Below are positions 1 to 8,255 of a stretch of DNA of 64,000 bases, piece after piece (position 1 is the stretch's first letter; each line of letters begins with the position of its first letter). Source of the stretch: Variovorax sp. (GTDB lineage: Bacteria > Pseudomonadota > Gammaproteobacteria > Burkholderiales > Burkholderiaceae_C). The stretch is from assembly GCA_017744285.1 (NCBI GenBank), contig JAGIBP010000002.1, positions 97,549-161,548 on the forward strand, in the 5' to 3' direction. The position numbers and the translations under genes are program-made. The notes beneath the pieces were generated by a model, which was given only the letters and a program-made list of their open reading frames with translations, had not been told where the DNA came from and did no database searches.

Positions 1-593
1 CCTGGCGCGAGGGCATTGGCGGTAATGCCGTAGGGCCCGTACTCCACCGCGATGGCGCGCGTGAATGCCGCCAGCGCGCCCTTGGCCGTCGAATAGGCCG
101 CGATGTTGGGCGTGCCGGCCTGTCCGGCCACGGACGACATCATGAGCACGCGGCCGAAGCCGCGGCTGCACATGCCGCGCAGGAACACCTGCGTGCAATG
201 GAAGGCGCCCTGCACGTGCACATCCATGAGCTGCTGCCATTCGTCCGGGCGCAGTTCGAGCAGGGGCTTGCGGTTCTGGTTGCCGGCGTTGTTGAGCAGC
301 ACGTCCACATGCCAGCCGGCGGCTGCCAGCGTGCGCTGCGCCTCGCCGACGGACGCGGGATCCGTCACGCTGAAGCAACTGGCGCGCGCCTCGACCCCCT
401 CGTCGCGCAGGGCCTGCGCGGCCTGCTCGCAGCGCCCGGCATCGATGTCGTTGACCACCACCCGCGCGCCGGCATGGCCCAGCGCCCGCGCGGCCGCGAG
501 TCCGATGCCGCGCCCTGATCCCGTGACCAGCGCGGTACGCTGCTGCAGGCCGAACGTCTTCTGCAGGTAGTTCGTACTTGTGGATGTCGGCAT
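1..593 (-). CDS. SDR-family NAD(P)-dependent oxidoreductase, C-terminus cut by window edge
   Basis: Short-chain dehydrogenase/reductase, probably oxidising or reducing a hydroxyl/keto group in the pathway encoded upstream. Read on the minus strand it begins MPTSTSTNYLQKTFGLQQRT and shows the Rossmann motif TGSGRGIG near residue 24, the NNAG motif near residue 107, and the catalytic YSTAK (Tyr-x3-Lys) near residue 167. About 197 residues are visible, so the last 50 or so lie outside the window. The ATG sits two bases after the stop of the preceding flavoprotein gene, so it is the last visible gene of the operon running from livH. The substrate cannot be read from the sequence. Confidence 0.9.
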   Translation of the reverse strand, partial: MPTSTSTNYLQKTFGLQQRTALVTGSGRGIGLAAARALGHAGARVVVNDIDAGRCEQAAQALRDEGVEARASCFSVTDPASVGEAQRTLAAAGWHVDVLLNNAGNQNRKPLLELRPDEWQQLMDVHVQGAFHCTQVFLRGMCSRGFGRVLMMSSVAGQAGTPNIAAYSTAKGALAAFTRAIAVEYGPYGITANALAP

Positions 594-595
594 CT

Positions 596-2314
596 TCAGA
601 CTCCCGCTGGCAGCGGGCACGCCCGCCCTGCCGCATGCCGCGCGACGCGGTAGCCGAAGGTCATGGCCGGGCCCAGCGTGGTGCCCGGCCCCGGATAGCT
701 GCCGGCCATGATCGAGGCCATGTCGTTGCCGCAGGCATAGAGGCCCGGGATGGCGCGCTCGTCCTGCCCGAGCACCTGCCCGTCCGCGTTCGTGACCAGG
801 CCGGTGCTGGTGCCGATCTCGGCCGGCCAGACCGTCATCGCGACGAAAGGGCCGTGCTCGATCGGGCGCATGCAGGGGTTGGGCTCGTGCCGTGGATCGC
901 CGTTGAAGCGGTTGAGCTCCTTCTCGCCCTTGCCGAAATCGAGGTCCTTGCCCGCGCGCGCCATCTCGTTGTAGCGCGTGACCGTCGCGCGCAGCGCCTG
1001 CGGGTCGAGCTTGAGCTTGCGCGCCAGTTCTTCGAGTGTCGGCGCGACCACCACGTAGCCGTCGCGTTCAGCGCGGCCAAGGTTCGTGGTGCCTGGGTGG
1101 ATCGCGCCGAGCCCGTAGCGGGCGACGAAGTCCTTCTCGCAGATCAGGTGGGCCGGAATGCTGGGCGCGCTGGCATGCGCCGCATACATCGCCTGCACGA
1201 AGTCGTGGTAGGAGTCGGCCTCGTTGACGAAGCGCCGCGCCGCGCCGTTCACCGCGATCAGGCCCGGTTTGGCGCGGTCGAGCGAGAGATGCGGGAACAC
1301 CCCCGCGCTGCCGTCGGCGCGGCGCGTGACCGACACCGGCGTCCAGAAGGCGCCGGGGCCCTGGAACTGGGGCTGCACCGTGCCACCGTGGCGCAGGCCC
1401 AGCTCGATGCCGTCGCCGGTGTTGGTCGGGCAGGCCACGGTCATCGGCGGCGTGGGCGCCGGCATGAACTGCCGGCGAAGGCTCGCGTTGTGGCCGTAGC
1501 CGCCGGTCGCGATCACGACGCCGCGCCGTGCGCGGATGTGGACCGTGCGGCCCTCGCGCGTGACGACGGCGCCGACGGCGCGGCCATTCTCGAAGACCAG
1601 TTCCCGTGCGCTCGCGCCGAAGTGGATCGGCACGCCGCGCTGGCGCAGGCTGTGAAAGAGCCGCGCCGCGAGCGCATTGCCCATCACCACGCGGGTGCCT
1701 CGCGCATGCCGCAGGCGGTCCGTCAGGTAGCGCAGGAAGAGCCCGCCCGCATAGAAGAAGTTGCCTGGCGACTTGAAGCGGTTGATGAGACGCGGAATGT
1801 CTTCCTTGCCGGCCATCATGCCGCCCAGCACCATGAACTCGGGAATCGGCGGGCGCACGCGGCGGAACTCGGCGCCGAGCAGGCGGCCGTCGAAGGTCGC
1901 GGGCGCCAGCGCGCGGCCGGAGATCGCGGCGCCGGGCATGTCGTGGTAGTCGGGGTGCTTGCCGCTCGGCACGAACTGCACGTCCGTCTTGTGCTGGATG
2001 AAGTCCAGCATCTCCGGGCCGGTGGCGAGATAGGCCGCGCGCAGCCCGGCCGTGTCGGGGCGGCCGATCAGCGCATCCATGTAGCGCGCCGCGTCCTCGG
2101 CGGAGTCTTCGAAGCCGGCCGCGCGGCTCGGCTCGTTGCCCGGAATCCAGATCGTGCCCGCGGAGGTCGACATGGTGCCGCCCACCTGCTCGGACTTCTC
2201 GAGGATCAAGGGCTCGATGCCTTCGAGCGAGGCGACCAGCGCGGTAGTCATGCCCGCGGCGCCGGCGCCCAGCACCAGCAGGTCGACCTCCTCGTCCCAG
2301 CGCGGTTCAGCCAT
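596..2314 (-). CDS. FAD-dependent oxidoreductase, 3-ketosteroid delta1-dehydrogenase-like
   Basis: 572-aa flavoprotein of the FAD_binding_2 (fumarate reductase/KstD) family. The N-terminal dinucleotide-binding motif is VLGAGAAGMTTAL (about residues 14-26) and is followed by LEKSEQVGGTMSTSAG. The C-terminus carries the KstD-type signature YPGPGTTLGPAMTFGY that closes the FAD site. Members dehydrogenate ring ketones (3-ketosteroids and related alicyclic ketones) or reduce enoates; which applies here is open. The ATG overlaps the end of the upstream flavoprotein gene by 8 bp, so the two are co-transcribed and probably translationally coupled. No Tat or Sec signal is seen, which suggests a cytoplasmic enzyme. 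Confidence 0.85.
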   Translation of the reverse strand: MAEPRWDEEVDLLVLGAGAAGMTTALVASLEGIEPLILEKSEQVGGTMSTSAGTIWIPGNEPSRAAGFEDSAEDAARYMDALIGRPDTAGLRAAYLATGPEMLDFIQHKTDVQFVPSGKHPDYHDMPGAAISGRALAPATFDGRLLGAEFRRVRPPIPEFMVLGGMMAGKEDIPRLINRFKSPGNFFYAGGLFLRYLTDRLRHARGTRVVMGNALAARLFHSLRQRGVPIHFGASARELVFENGRAVGAVVTREGRTVHIRARRGVVIATGGYGHNASLRRQFMPAPTPPMTVACPTNTGDGIELGLRHGGTVQPQFQGPGAFWTPVSVTRRADGSAGVFPHLSLDRAKPGLIAVNGAARRFVNEADSYHDFVQAMYAAHASAPSIPAHLICEKDFVARYGLGAIHPGTTNLGRAERDGYVVVAPTLEELARKLKLDPQALRATVTRYNEMARAGKDLDFGKGEKELNRFNGDPRHEPNPCMRPIEHGPFVAMTVWPAEIGTSTGLVTNADGQVLGQDERAIPGLYACGNDMASIMAGSYPGPGTTLGPAMTFGYRVARHAAGRACPLPAGV

Positions 2315-3731
2315 GGGCCACCTCCCGCAGTTGCGCCACGATGGCCTCGCCCGCCAGCATGCCGAACACGCCGGACTTCGACAGCCCGCCCGAGTAGCCC
2401 GCCGCTTCGCCGCCGCCTTCGAGGCCGCCGGTGCAGGCGCCCGCGGCGTAGAGGCCGGCGATCACGCGGTCGCTGGTGTGCAGCACCTGCCCCTTCGCAT
2501 TGGTCGCGATGCCGCCCATGGTGTAGGTGATGCCGGCGCACACCTCGACTGCGTGGAAGGGGCCCTTGCCGATGGGCCAGGCCTTGTAGGGCTGCGACGA
2601 GCGCCGCGGCTGGTCCGCGACGGCCTCGCCGGCGACCACGCGGTTGTAGCCCGCCACGGTCGCCTCCAGCGCGGACGCGTCGAGGCCGAGCTGGCCCGCC
2701 AGTGCCGAAAGGCTGTCGGCGGTCACCAGGTGGCCGCCCGCGCTCAGCAGGTAGGGGTTGGCCGGCAGCAGCCAGTCCTTGCCCGGGCCGTTCCAGATCG
2801 CGTCGTCGAACACGATCGCCGCCGACAGCGGATCGTCGAGTCCCGCGATCGCATTGGTCACATAGACGCCGCCCAGCCCCTCGTCGCAGAAGCGCCGCGC
2901 CGCCGCGTCGACCACGATGCCGCCGGTCGCGAGCGAATCGAGCACCGGATAGGGCCAAAGGGCCGGATCGCTCATCGCCTTGCGGTGCTGGACATGCCCG
3001 TAGAAGCGGTCCGTTCCCGCCAGCCGCGCGCCCACGGCCTCGGCCATCAGCAGGCCGGCGCCCTGTCCCGACTGCGCATTGCGCTGCAGCAGACGGTCGG
3101 GCCGCGGCGTGATGAAGCGGCGCACCAGCTCGGCGTTGCCCTGGAAGCCGCCGTCCGCCAGCACCACGGCCTTGGCGCGCGCTTCGTACGCCTGCCCGTC
3201 GGCCATGCGCACTTCGACGCCGACGCAGCGCTCGCCGTCCATCAGCAGGCGCCGGGCCGCCGCGCCGCGCTGCAGCTGGCCGCCGCGCGCCTGCAGCGTC
3301 TGCGCCAGCGTGCGCAGCATCACGTCGCCCGCGCGGCCCCGCCAATTCAGGCCCGTCTGGCGCACGCCCGGCGGCGCGAGCGCGTTGCGCCGCAGTCCGT
3401 CGGGCCCGGCCTGGATGAAGCGCACGCCGAGCGACGACAGCCAGCGCAGCGTACGACGCGCGTTCTGCGTCAGCGCATCGGCGAGCGCGGGGTCGGCGGT
3501 GCCGCGCGTGGTGCGCTCCAGGTTGGCCTTGACCCAGGCCGGGTCGCCGGCCATGTCGTCCATCGCGACGTGGAACAGGCCGCCGGTGTAGCGGCTGTTG
3601 CACAGGTAGGCCTCGTCGGCGCTCTGCTCGAACACGCGCACCGTCAGGCCGTCCTGGGCCACGCGGTTGGCGGCGGCCAGGCCCGCGAGGCCGCCGCCGA
3701 CGACGATCACGTCCGTTTCATTCGTGCTCAT
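2307..3731 (-). CDS. FAD-dependent oxidoreductase, tricarballylate dehydrogenase (TcuA)-like
   Basis: 474-aa FAD_binding_2 flavoprotein starting MSTNETDVIVVGGGLAGLAA, with the GGGLAG dinucleotide motif at about residues 11-16 and a C-terminal GLYAAGACTGGLEGGGEAAGYSGG FAD-site segment (glycine-rich, typical of TcuA/fumarate reductase flavoproteins). A longer in-frame reading to 3944 exists, but the N-terminal FAD motif and the neighbouring gene ending at 3743 favour the ATG at 3731. It sits 11 bp after the small membrane protein gene. It is one of three distinct flavoproteins of this superfamily in the same operon. They are too different to be simple tandem copies, so each probably acts at a different step. 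Confidence 0.82.
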   Translation of the reverse strand: MSTNETDVIVVGGGLAGLAAANRVAQDGLTVRVFEQSADEAYLCNSRYTGGLFHVAMDDMAGDPAWVKANLERTTRGTADPALADALTQNARRTLRWLSSLGVRFIQAGPDGLRRNALAPPGVRQTGLNWRGRAGDVMLRTLAQTLQARGGQLQRGAAARRLLMDGERCVGVEVRMADGQAYEARAKAVVLADGGFQGNAELVRRFITPRPDRLLQRNAQSGQGAGLLMAEAVGARLAGTDRFYGHVQHRKAMSDPALWPYPVLDSLATGGIVVDAAARRFCDEGLGGVYVTNAIAGLDDPLSAAIVFDDAIWNGPGKDWLLPANPYLLSAGGHLVTADSLSALAGQLGLDASALEATVAGYNRVVAGEAVADQPRRSSQPYKAWPIGKGPFHAVEVCAGITYTMGGIATNAKGQVLHTSDRVIAGLYAAGACTGGLEGGGEAAGYSGGLSKSGVFGMLAGEAIVAQLREVAHG

Positions 3732-3742
3732 GTCGCGGCACC

Positions 3743-3988
3743 TCAATACTTCGGGATCAGGGTGTCCGCGATGATCCGCAGCACCTCGACATAACTCAGG
3801 AGCAGGCCCAGCAACACCGCCGCGGCCACCAGCGACACCGGCAACAGCCACCACTGGTGCCACGCCAGCCCGCCGGCGACGCCGCCGAACAGGACCAGCA
3901 GCGTCAGCACCACGGAGACCGCCTTGCCGCGTGCCACGAACCACTGCACGACCGGATAGCTTTGAGAGGGAGAGTCGTCGTTCATCAT
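3743..3988 (-). CDS. Small two-helix membrane protein of unknown function
   Basis: 81-aa protein with a polar N-terminus and two hydrophobic segments (about residues 23-42 and 48-68), ending in a short tail IIADTLIPKY. I do not recognise a family. It lies between two flavoprotein genes, 11 bp before one and 19 bp after the other, so it is certainly in the operon. The location suggests a membrane partner for one of the flavoproteins, or an accessory to the uptake system. No heme-ligating histidine pair or Cys cluster that would mark it as an electron-transfer anchor is obvious. Confidence 0.7.
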   Translation of the reverse strand: MMNDDSPSQSYPVVQWFVARGKAVSVVLTLLVLFGGVAGGLAWHQWWLLPVSLVAAAVLLGLLLSYVEVLRIIADTLIPKY

Positions 3989-4007
3989 CGATGTCTTGGA
4001 GTTGGAA

Positions 4008-5558
4008 TCAGTGGCGCGCCAGGGCGAGCTGCGCCGCGAAGCGTCCGGCGCGGCGGCCGGAGGTCATGGCCCAGCCGATGTGGTGGCCGTGACCGGCGAG
4101 GAGGGTCCCGCCCTGCCCCGCCGAGCCCACGGCGAACAGGCCCGGAACGATCTGTCCGTCGTCCTTCAGCACTTCATGGCGCGCCGTCACGGCCATCCCG
4201 CCTTCGGTGAAGACGATCCAGCTCAGCACGGGGCCGAGTGCGTAGAACGGTCCTTGCTGCAGGCCGCGCCGCCGCTCGCCGGCGCCGGCCTGCGCGAGGC
4301 GCTGGTTGTGGGCCGAGACCGCCTCGCGCAGGTTCGAGGCCGGCACGCCCATGCGGGTGGCGAGTGCCTCGATCGTCGGCGCCTCGTGGTACAGGTCGGG
4401 CCGCGTGCGCTGGTAGTCCTTCAGGTAGGCATAGGCCACGCCCGGTGCGGTCGAGACGAAGTTGGGCCAGGCCTGGAAGGCCTGCGCCACCGGGCGGTCG
4501 AAGATCAGGAAGGCTTCCTTGCCCGGCTGCCGGGGCACCTCGAGCTCGGGACGGGCCAGTTCGTCGGCGAAGCGCTTGCCTTCGCGGTTGACCAGGATCG
4601 CGCCGGCGCGCAGCAGCGAGGGCTCCGGCGCCAGCGAGGCGGTCATGAAGCGCGTGATGAAGGGCCGGAACATCCACAGCGGCAGGTTCATCAGCGCGAA
4701 CTGCATCGGCTTCGTCACCCAGCGGTAGGGCGGCAGGCGCCGCAGCAGGGTCTCCACCGGCGGCGCCTTGAAGCGCATGCTCGGGCCCCACATCACCTCG
4801 GGGTTGCGGATGACGCCGCCCACCGCGCGCATCAGCCGGTGGCCGTCGCCGGTGCTGGCGGGGTTGACCGCATCCACATGCGCCACATGCGGCAGGCTCT
4901 CGGACTTGAGCTCGGCGCTCGCGCTGAAGTCGCCGCTGGCGACGATCACGGCACCGCGCGCCGCGATCTCGGCCGGTCCGTGGCCGGCGTCGGCCAGCAC
5001 CCCGGTCACGCGGCCGCCGTCGACCAGCAGCCGCTCCACGCGCGCCCCGAGGCGGATGTCGACGCCGAGGCGCCGGCACTCCTTCTCGAGGTAGTAGGCG
5101 TAGGCGCGCGAGTTGGGCAGCACGTTGTGCATGCGCCGCTTCTGGTGCGGCGGCTCGGGCATCGGGCCGTAGAAGCACAGGCCGATGCCGATCAGCCATT
5201 CGAGCGTCTCGGGCACGTGGTCCACCAACACGCGCCGCAGTTCCAGGTTCTCCTTCGCGGCGAGCTCGGGCGACAGGAAGAGCGACATGTCCTCGAAATG
5301 CTCGTCGGGCGTGTCCTCGATGCCGGCTGCCTTCTGGAAGCGCGTGCCGGTGGCGGTGATCGAGCCCACCGACAGCCGCGTCGTGCCGCCCAGGTGCGGG
5401 TTCTTCTCCAGCAGCAGCACCTTGGCACCCTGCTCCGCGGCCGAAATGGCGGCGGCCATGCCCGAACCGCCGCCGCCGATCACCACCACGTCGGCCGTCT
5501 CGCGGCGGCCGGTGGCCCGTACAGCGCCTGCGGCGCGCTCGGAAGGTTCGCTCTTCAT
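4008..5558 (-). CDS. FAD-dependent oxidoreductase, fumarate reductase flavoprotein-like
   Basis: 516-aa flavoprotein, third of its superfamily in the operon. The FAD motif ADVVVIGGGGSGMAAAISA lies near residues 23-41, followed by LLLEKNPHLGGTTRLSVGS. The C-terminal segment LFAVGSAGQGGTLLAGHGHH forms the second FAD-contact region. This C-terminal part differs from the KstD-type YPGPGTTLGP signature of the first flavoprotein, so substrate and chemistry should differ. The gene lies between the binding-protein gene (11 bp upstream gap) and the 81-aa membrane protein gene. The ATG start at 5558 gives a normal length for the family. Confidence 0.82.
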   Translation of the reverse strand: MKSEPSERAAGAVRATGRRETADVVVIGGGGSGMAAAISAAEQGAKVLLLEKNPHLGGTTRLSVGSITATGTRFQKAAGIEDTPDEHFEDMSLFLSPELAAKENLELRRVLVDHVPETLEWLIGIGLCFYGPMPEPPHQKRRMHNVLPNSRAYAYYLEKECRRLGVDIRLGARVERLLVDGGRVTGVLADAGHGPAEIAARGAVIVASGDFSASAELKSESLPHVAHVDAVNPASTGDGHRLMRAVGGVIRNPEVMWGPSMRFKAPPVETLLRRLPPYRWVTKPMQFALMNLPLWMFRPFITRFMTASLAPEPSLLRAGAILVNREGKRFADELARPELEVPRQPGKEAFLIFDRPVAQAFQAWPNFVSTAPGVAYAYLKDYQRTRPDLYHEAPTIEALATRMGVPASNLREAVSAHNQRLAQAGAGERRRGLQQGPFYALGPVLSWIVFTEGGMAVTARHEVLKDDGQIVPGLFAVGSAGQGGTLLAGHGHHIGWAMTSGRRAGRFAAQLALARH

Positions 5559-5568
5559 GACGGCCCGA

Positions 5569-6756
5569 TCAGAGTTTGCACAGCGGCGACGGCGCCGGGA
5601 TGGTGGATGGCGGGAACACTTCCTCCACCGTCGGGCGCAGCTCGCCGTCCACCATCTTCACGCGGCCGACGAAGTTGGGGATCAGCACCTGATGGTCCTC
5701 GGCGCGCACCGTCACGGCACCGAAGATCGACTCCAGCTTCGCGCCCGACAGGGCCTTGGAGACCTCCAGCGGCTTCACGCTCCCGGCGAGGCGAACGCCG
5801 TCAAGCATCACGTTGGCGCCGTGGTAGGCCAGCCCCTCCGTGTCCGAGGGCACGCGCTTGTACCTGGCCTGGAAGGCCGCGACGAAGGCCTTGTTGCGCG
5901 GTGTGTCGAAGTCGGGCGCATAGCCCAGCGTGCCGCGCATGCCGTCCTGCACCTTGCCGGTGCCGTTGATCATGAAGGTCGAGAGCATCGCGTGGCCCAG
6001 CATCGGCGTGGCGGGAATCAGGTTGAAGGAGCCGGCCTGCTTCATCAGGTTGACGCCGTCGCGCGCCGGCACCGCTCCCCAGATCGCATCGACCTTCGCG
6101 TCCTTGACCTGCGAGATGTAGGGCGAGTAGTCCTTGGTGCCGAGCGGTGCGAAGAAGGTCAGCGGCACTTTCTTGCCCTGCGACTCCACCGCCTTCTTGA
6201 ACGAGGCCGCCGAGTCGTGGCCCCAGGCGTAGTCGGCCGCGATGATCGCGAAATTGCTGCCCTTGAGCTCCTTGGCCCAGCTCGCGACCATCGCCATGTC
6301 CATGGCGTCGGACTGCACGGTCCGAAAGCTGCGCATCTTGCAGGTGTCGCCGGTGAGTTTGTCGCTCTTGCTGATGGTGGCGAAGTACATCGCATCCCAG
6401 CGGTCCAGGTTCTGCACGATCGCCAGCGACACCGCCGAGCCGATCGGGCCGATGATGAACTTGTAGCCTTCGCGCGCCAGCTTCTCGGCGGCGCGGCGGC
6501 CGGCGTCGGGGTTGCCTTCGTCATCGCCCTCGGCGACCTCGATCTTGCGGCCGTCGACGCCGCCCTGCGCATTGGCCTCGTCGATCGCGAAGCGCACGCC
6601 GCGCAGGACCTCCTCGCCCATCTCGGCCCACACGCCGGTCTTGGAAGTCACGAGGCCGACCTTGACCGGCTCCTTGCCCTGGGCCGAGGCCGAGAGCGGG
6701 ATGACGGCGGCGGCCACGGCCGCGGCCACGGCGCTGTTCAGTCTTCTGAAGTTCAC
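5569..6756 (-). CDS. ABC transporter substrate-binding protein, branched-chain amino acid (LivK) type
   Basis: 395-aa periplasmic binding protein of the Peripla_BP_6 family. The signal peptide is MNFRRLNSAVAAAVAAAVIP followed by LSASAQ, with cleavage expected after ASA/AQ. The mature part begins EPVKVGLVTSKTGVWAEMGE and contains GVRFAIDEANAQGGVDGRKI, typical of LivK-like proteins. The start codon is GTG at 6756, supported by a strong AAGGAGATACCC ribosome site just upstream; no better ATG lies nearby. It is followed by the flavoproteins and preceded by livFGMH, which makes a complete HAAT-type importer. The ligand is probably the substrate of the flavoproteins rather than an amino acid; that is inference from context. 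Confidence 0.9.
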   Translation of the reverse strand: MNFRRLNSAVAAAVAAAVIPLSASAQGKEPVKVGLVTSKTGVWAEMGEEVLRGVRFAIDEANAQGGVDGRKIEVAEGDDEGNPDAGRRAAEKLAREGYKFIIGPIGSAVSLAIVQNLDRWDAMYFATISKSDKLTGDTCKMRSFRTVQSDAMDMAMVASWAKELKGSNFAIIAADYAWGHDSAASFKKAVESQGKKVPLTFFAPLGTKDYSPYISQVKDAKVDAIWGAVPARDGVNLMKQAGSFNLIPATPMLGHAMLSTFMINGTGKVQDGMRGTLGYAPDFDTPRNKAFVAAFQARYKRVPSDTEGLAYHGANVMLDGVRLAGSVKPLEVSKALSGAKLESIFGAVTVRAEDHQVLIPNFVGRVKMVDGELRPTVEEVFPPSTIPAPSPLCKL

Positions 6757-6816
6757 GGGTATCTCCTTCGTTGGTGTTGAGAGCCGGCAGCCGGCCGGCG
6801 GTGACGGGAATGAGGT

Positions 6817-7524
6817 TCAGACCACGATGTGCGCCTCGAGGTCGGCGAGGCACTGCCGCGAGTTCGCGACCGGTCCTTCGGCGATCACCGCGCCCTTCGC
6901 CATCGCGAGGTAGCGCTCGGCCACGCGCACGACGAGGCTCATGTTCTGTTCGATCAGCAGCAGCGCCGTGCCCTGCGCCGCGACCGCATTGAAGATGTCC
7001 GCGAGCTGGTCGACGATCACCGGCGCCAGGCCTTCGGTGGGTTCGTCGAGCAGGATCAGGCTCGGGTTTGCCATCAGCGCACGGCCCACCGCCAGCATCT
7101 GCTGCTGCCCGCCCGAGAGGGCCGTGCCCGGCGTGTGGGCGCGCTCCTTCAGGATCGGGAAGAGCTTGTAGATCGCCGGCACCGTCCAATGGCCCTTGCG
7201 GCCGCCGACGGCGCCGAGCAACAGGTTCTCCTCGACGCTCAGGTTGGCGACGATGCGCCGCCCCTGCGGCACGACGGCGACGCCGCGCTGGGCCGCGTCG
7301 TAGGTGCGCGGGCGCGGCAGCGCCCGGCCGCCGATGGCGATCTCGCCCTTCCTGAGCTGCGCGAGCCCGAGGATGGTGTTGATCACCGTGGTCTTGCCGA
7401 CGCCATTGCGGCCGATCAGCCCCACGCGCTCGCCCGGGGCCACGCGCAGGCTCAGGCCGTGCAGCACATGCGCCGCGCCGTAGAAGGCATGCACGCCCGA
7501 CAGTTCAAGCAATGTGTCCTTCAT
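6817..7524 (-). CDS. livF: ABC transporter ATP-binding protein LivF-type
   Basis: 235-aa ATPase of the branched-chain-type ABC importer. Walker A is GRNGVGKTT (about residues 38-46), the ABC signature is LSGGQQQMLAVGRALM, and Walker B is SLILLDEPTEGLAP. The short length and the EGLAP Walker B extension are typical of LivF rather than LivG. The ATG overlaps the livG stop as ATGA (7521-7524), which indicates translational coupling. It energises transport together with LivG through the LivH/LivM permeases. Confidence 0.92.
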   Translation of the reverse strand: MKDTLLELSGVHAFYGAAHVLHGLSLRVAPGERVGLIGRNGVGKTTVINTILGLAQLRKGEIAIGGRALPRPRTYDAAQRGVAVVPQGRRIVANLSVEENLLLGAVGGRKGHWTVPAIYKLFPILKERAHTPGTALSGGQQQMLAVGRALMANPSLILLDEPTEGLAPVIVDQLADIFNAVAAQGTALLLIEQNMSLVVRVAERYLAMAKGAVIAEGPVANSRQCLADLEAHIVV

Positions 7525-8255
7525 GCCGCGCTCCCCAGATAGGCTTCGCGCACCCTCGGACTGGCGCGCACTTCCTCGGGGCTGCCGCTTGCGATCACGC
7601 GCCCGAGTTCGAAGACGGTGATTGCGTCGGAGATGCCGAACACGATGTCCATGTCATGCTCCACCAGCAGCACCGAGACCTCCCAGCGCGAGATCAATTG
7701 CTGCAGGTGGCGGGCGAGGTCGTGCGACTCCTTGACCGACAGGCCGGCCATCGGCTCGTCCAGCAGCAGCACGCCGGGCCGGCCGACCAGCGCCAGGGCG
7801 AGGTCGAGCCGGCGCTGCTCGCCGTAGCCCAGATCCTCGGCGGTCGCATCGGCCAGGCGCATCAAGTCGAGCTCCGCCAGCACCGCATCGGTGTCGGCGT
7901 CGCTGTCGGCCACGCCCATGCGGTGCGAGGCCAGCTCGACCTGCTGGCGCACCTTCATCTGCGCGAAGACGCTGGTGCGCTGGAAGCTGCGCGACAGGCC
8001 GCGCATGCGCCGGCCCACCGCGTCCATCGCGCTCACGTCCTCGCCCATCAGCCGGACTTTGCCGCGCGTGAGCCGGCGGCGGCCGGTGATCGCGTCGATC
8101 ACGGTGGACTTGCCCGCGCCGTTGGGGCCGATGAGGCCGCGGATCTTGCCCTTCTCGAGCTGGAGCGAGACGCCGTCGAGCGCCTTCACGCCGCCGTAAT
8201 GGATGCACACGTCCTCGGCCTCGAGCACGATGCGCGCGTCGTTGTTCTTCTTCAC
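7521..8255 (-). CDS. livG: ABC transporter ATP-binding protein LivG-type
   Basis: 244-aa ATPase starting VKKNNDARIVLEAEDVCIHY. The start is GTG at 8255, overlapping the livM TGA by four bases (GTGA). A much longer in-frame reading continues through livM but is a high-GC artefact. Walker A is GPNGAGKST, the signature region reads LGYGEQRRLDLALALVGRPG, and Walker B is VLLLDEPMAGL. The C-terminus carries the LivG-type tail with DMDIVFGISDAITVFELGRV. It pairs with LivF. Confidence 0.9.
   Translation of the reverse strand: MKKNNDARIVLEAEDVCIHYGGVKALDGVSLQLEKGKIRGLIGPNGAGKSTVIDAITGRRRLTRGKVRLMGEDVSAMDAVGRRMRGLSRSFQRTSVFAQMKVRQQVELASHRMGVADSDADTDAVLAELDLMRLADATAEDLGYGEQRRLDLALALVGRPGVLLLDEPMAGLSVKESHDLARHLQQLISRWEVSVLLVEHDMDIVFGISDAITVFELGRVIASGSPEEVRASPRVREAYLGSAA

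Noticed and set aside
578..2530. Long plus-strand frame over the first two flavoprotein genes
   Set aside because: Arg/Ala/His-rich, no family motifs, antisense to two clear flavoproteins.
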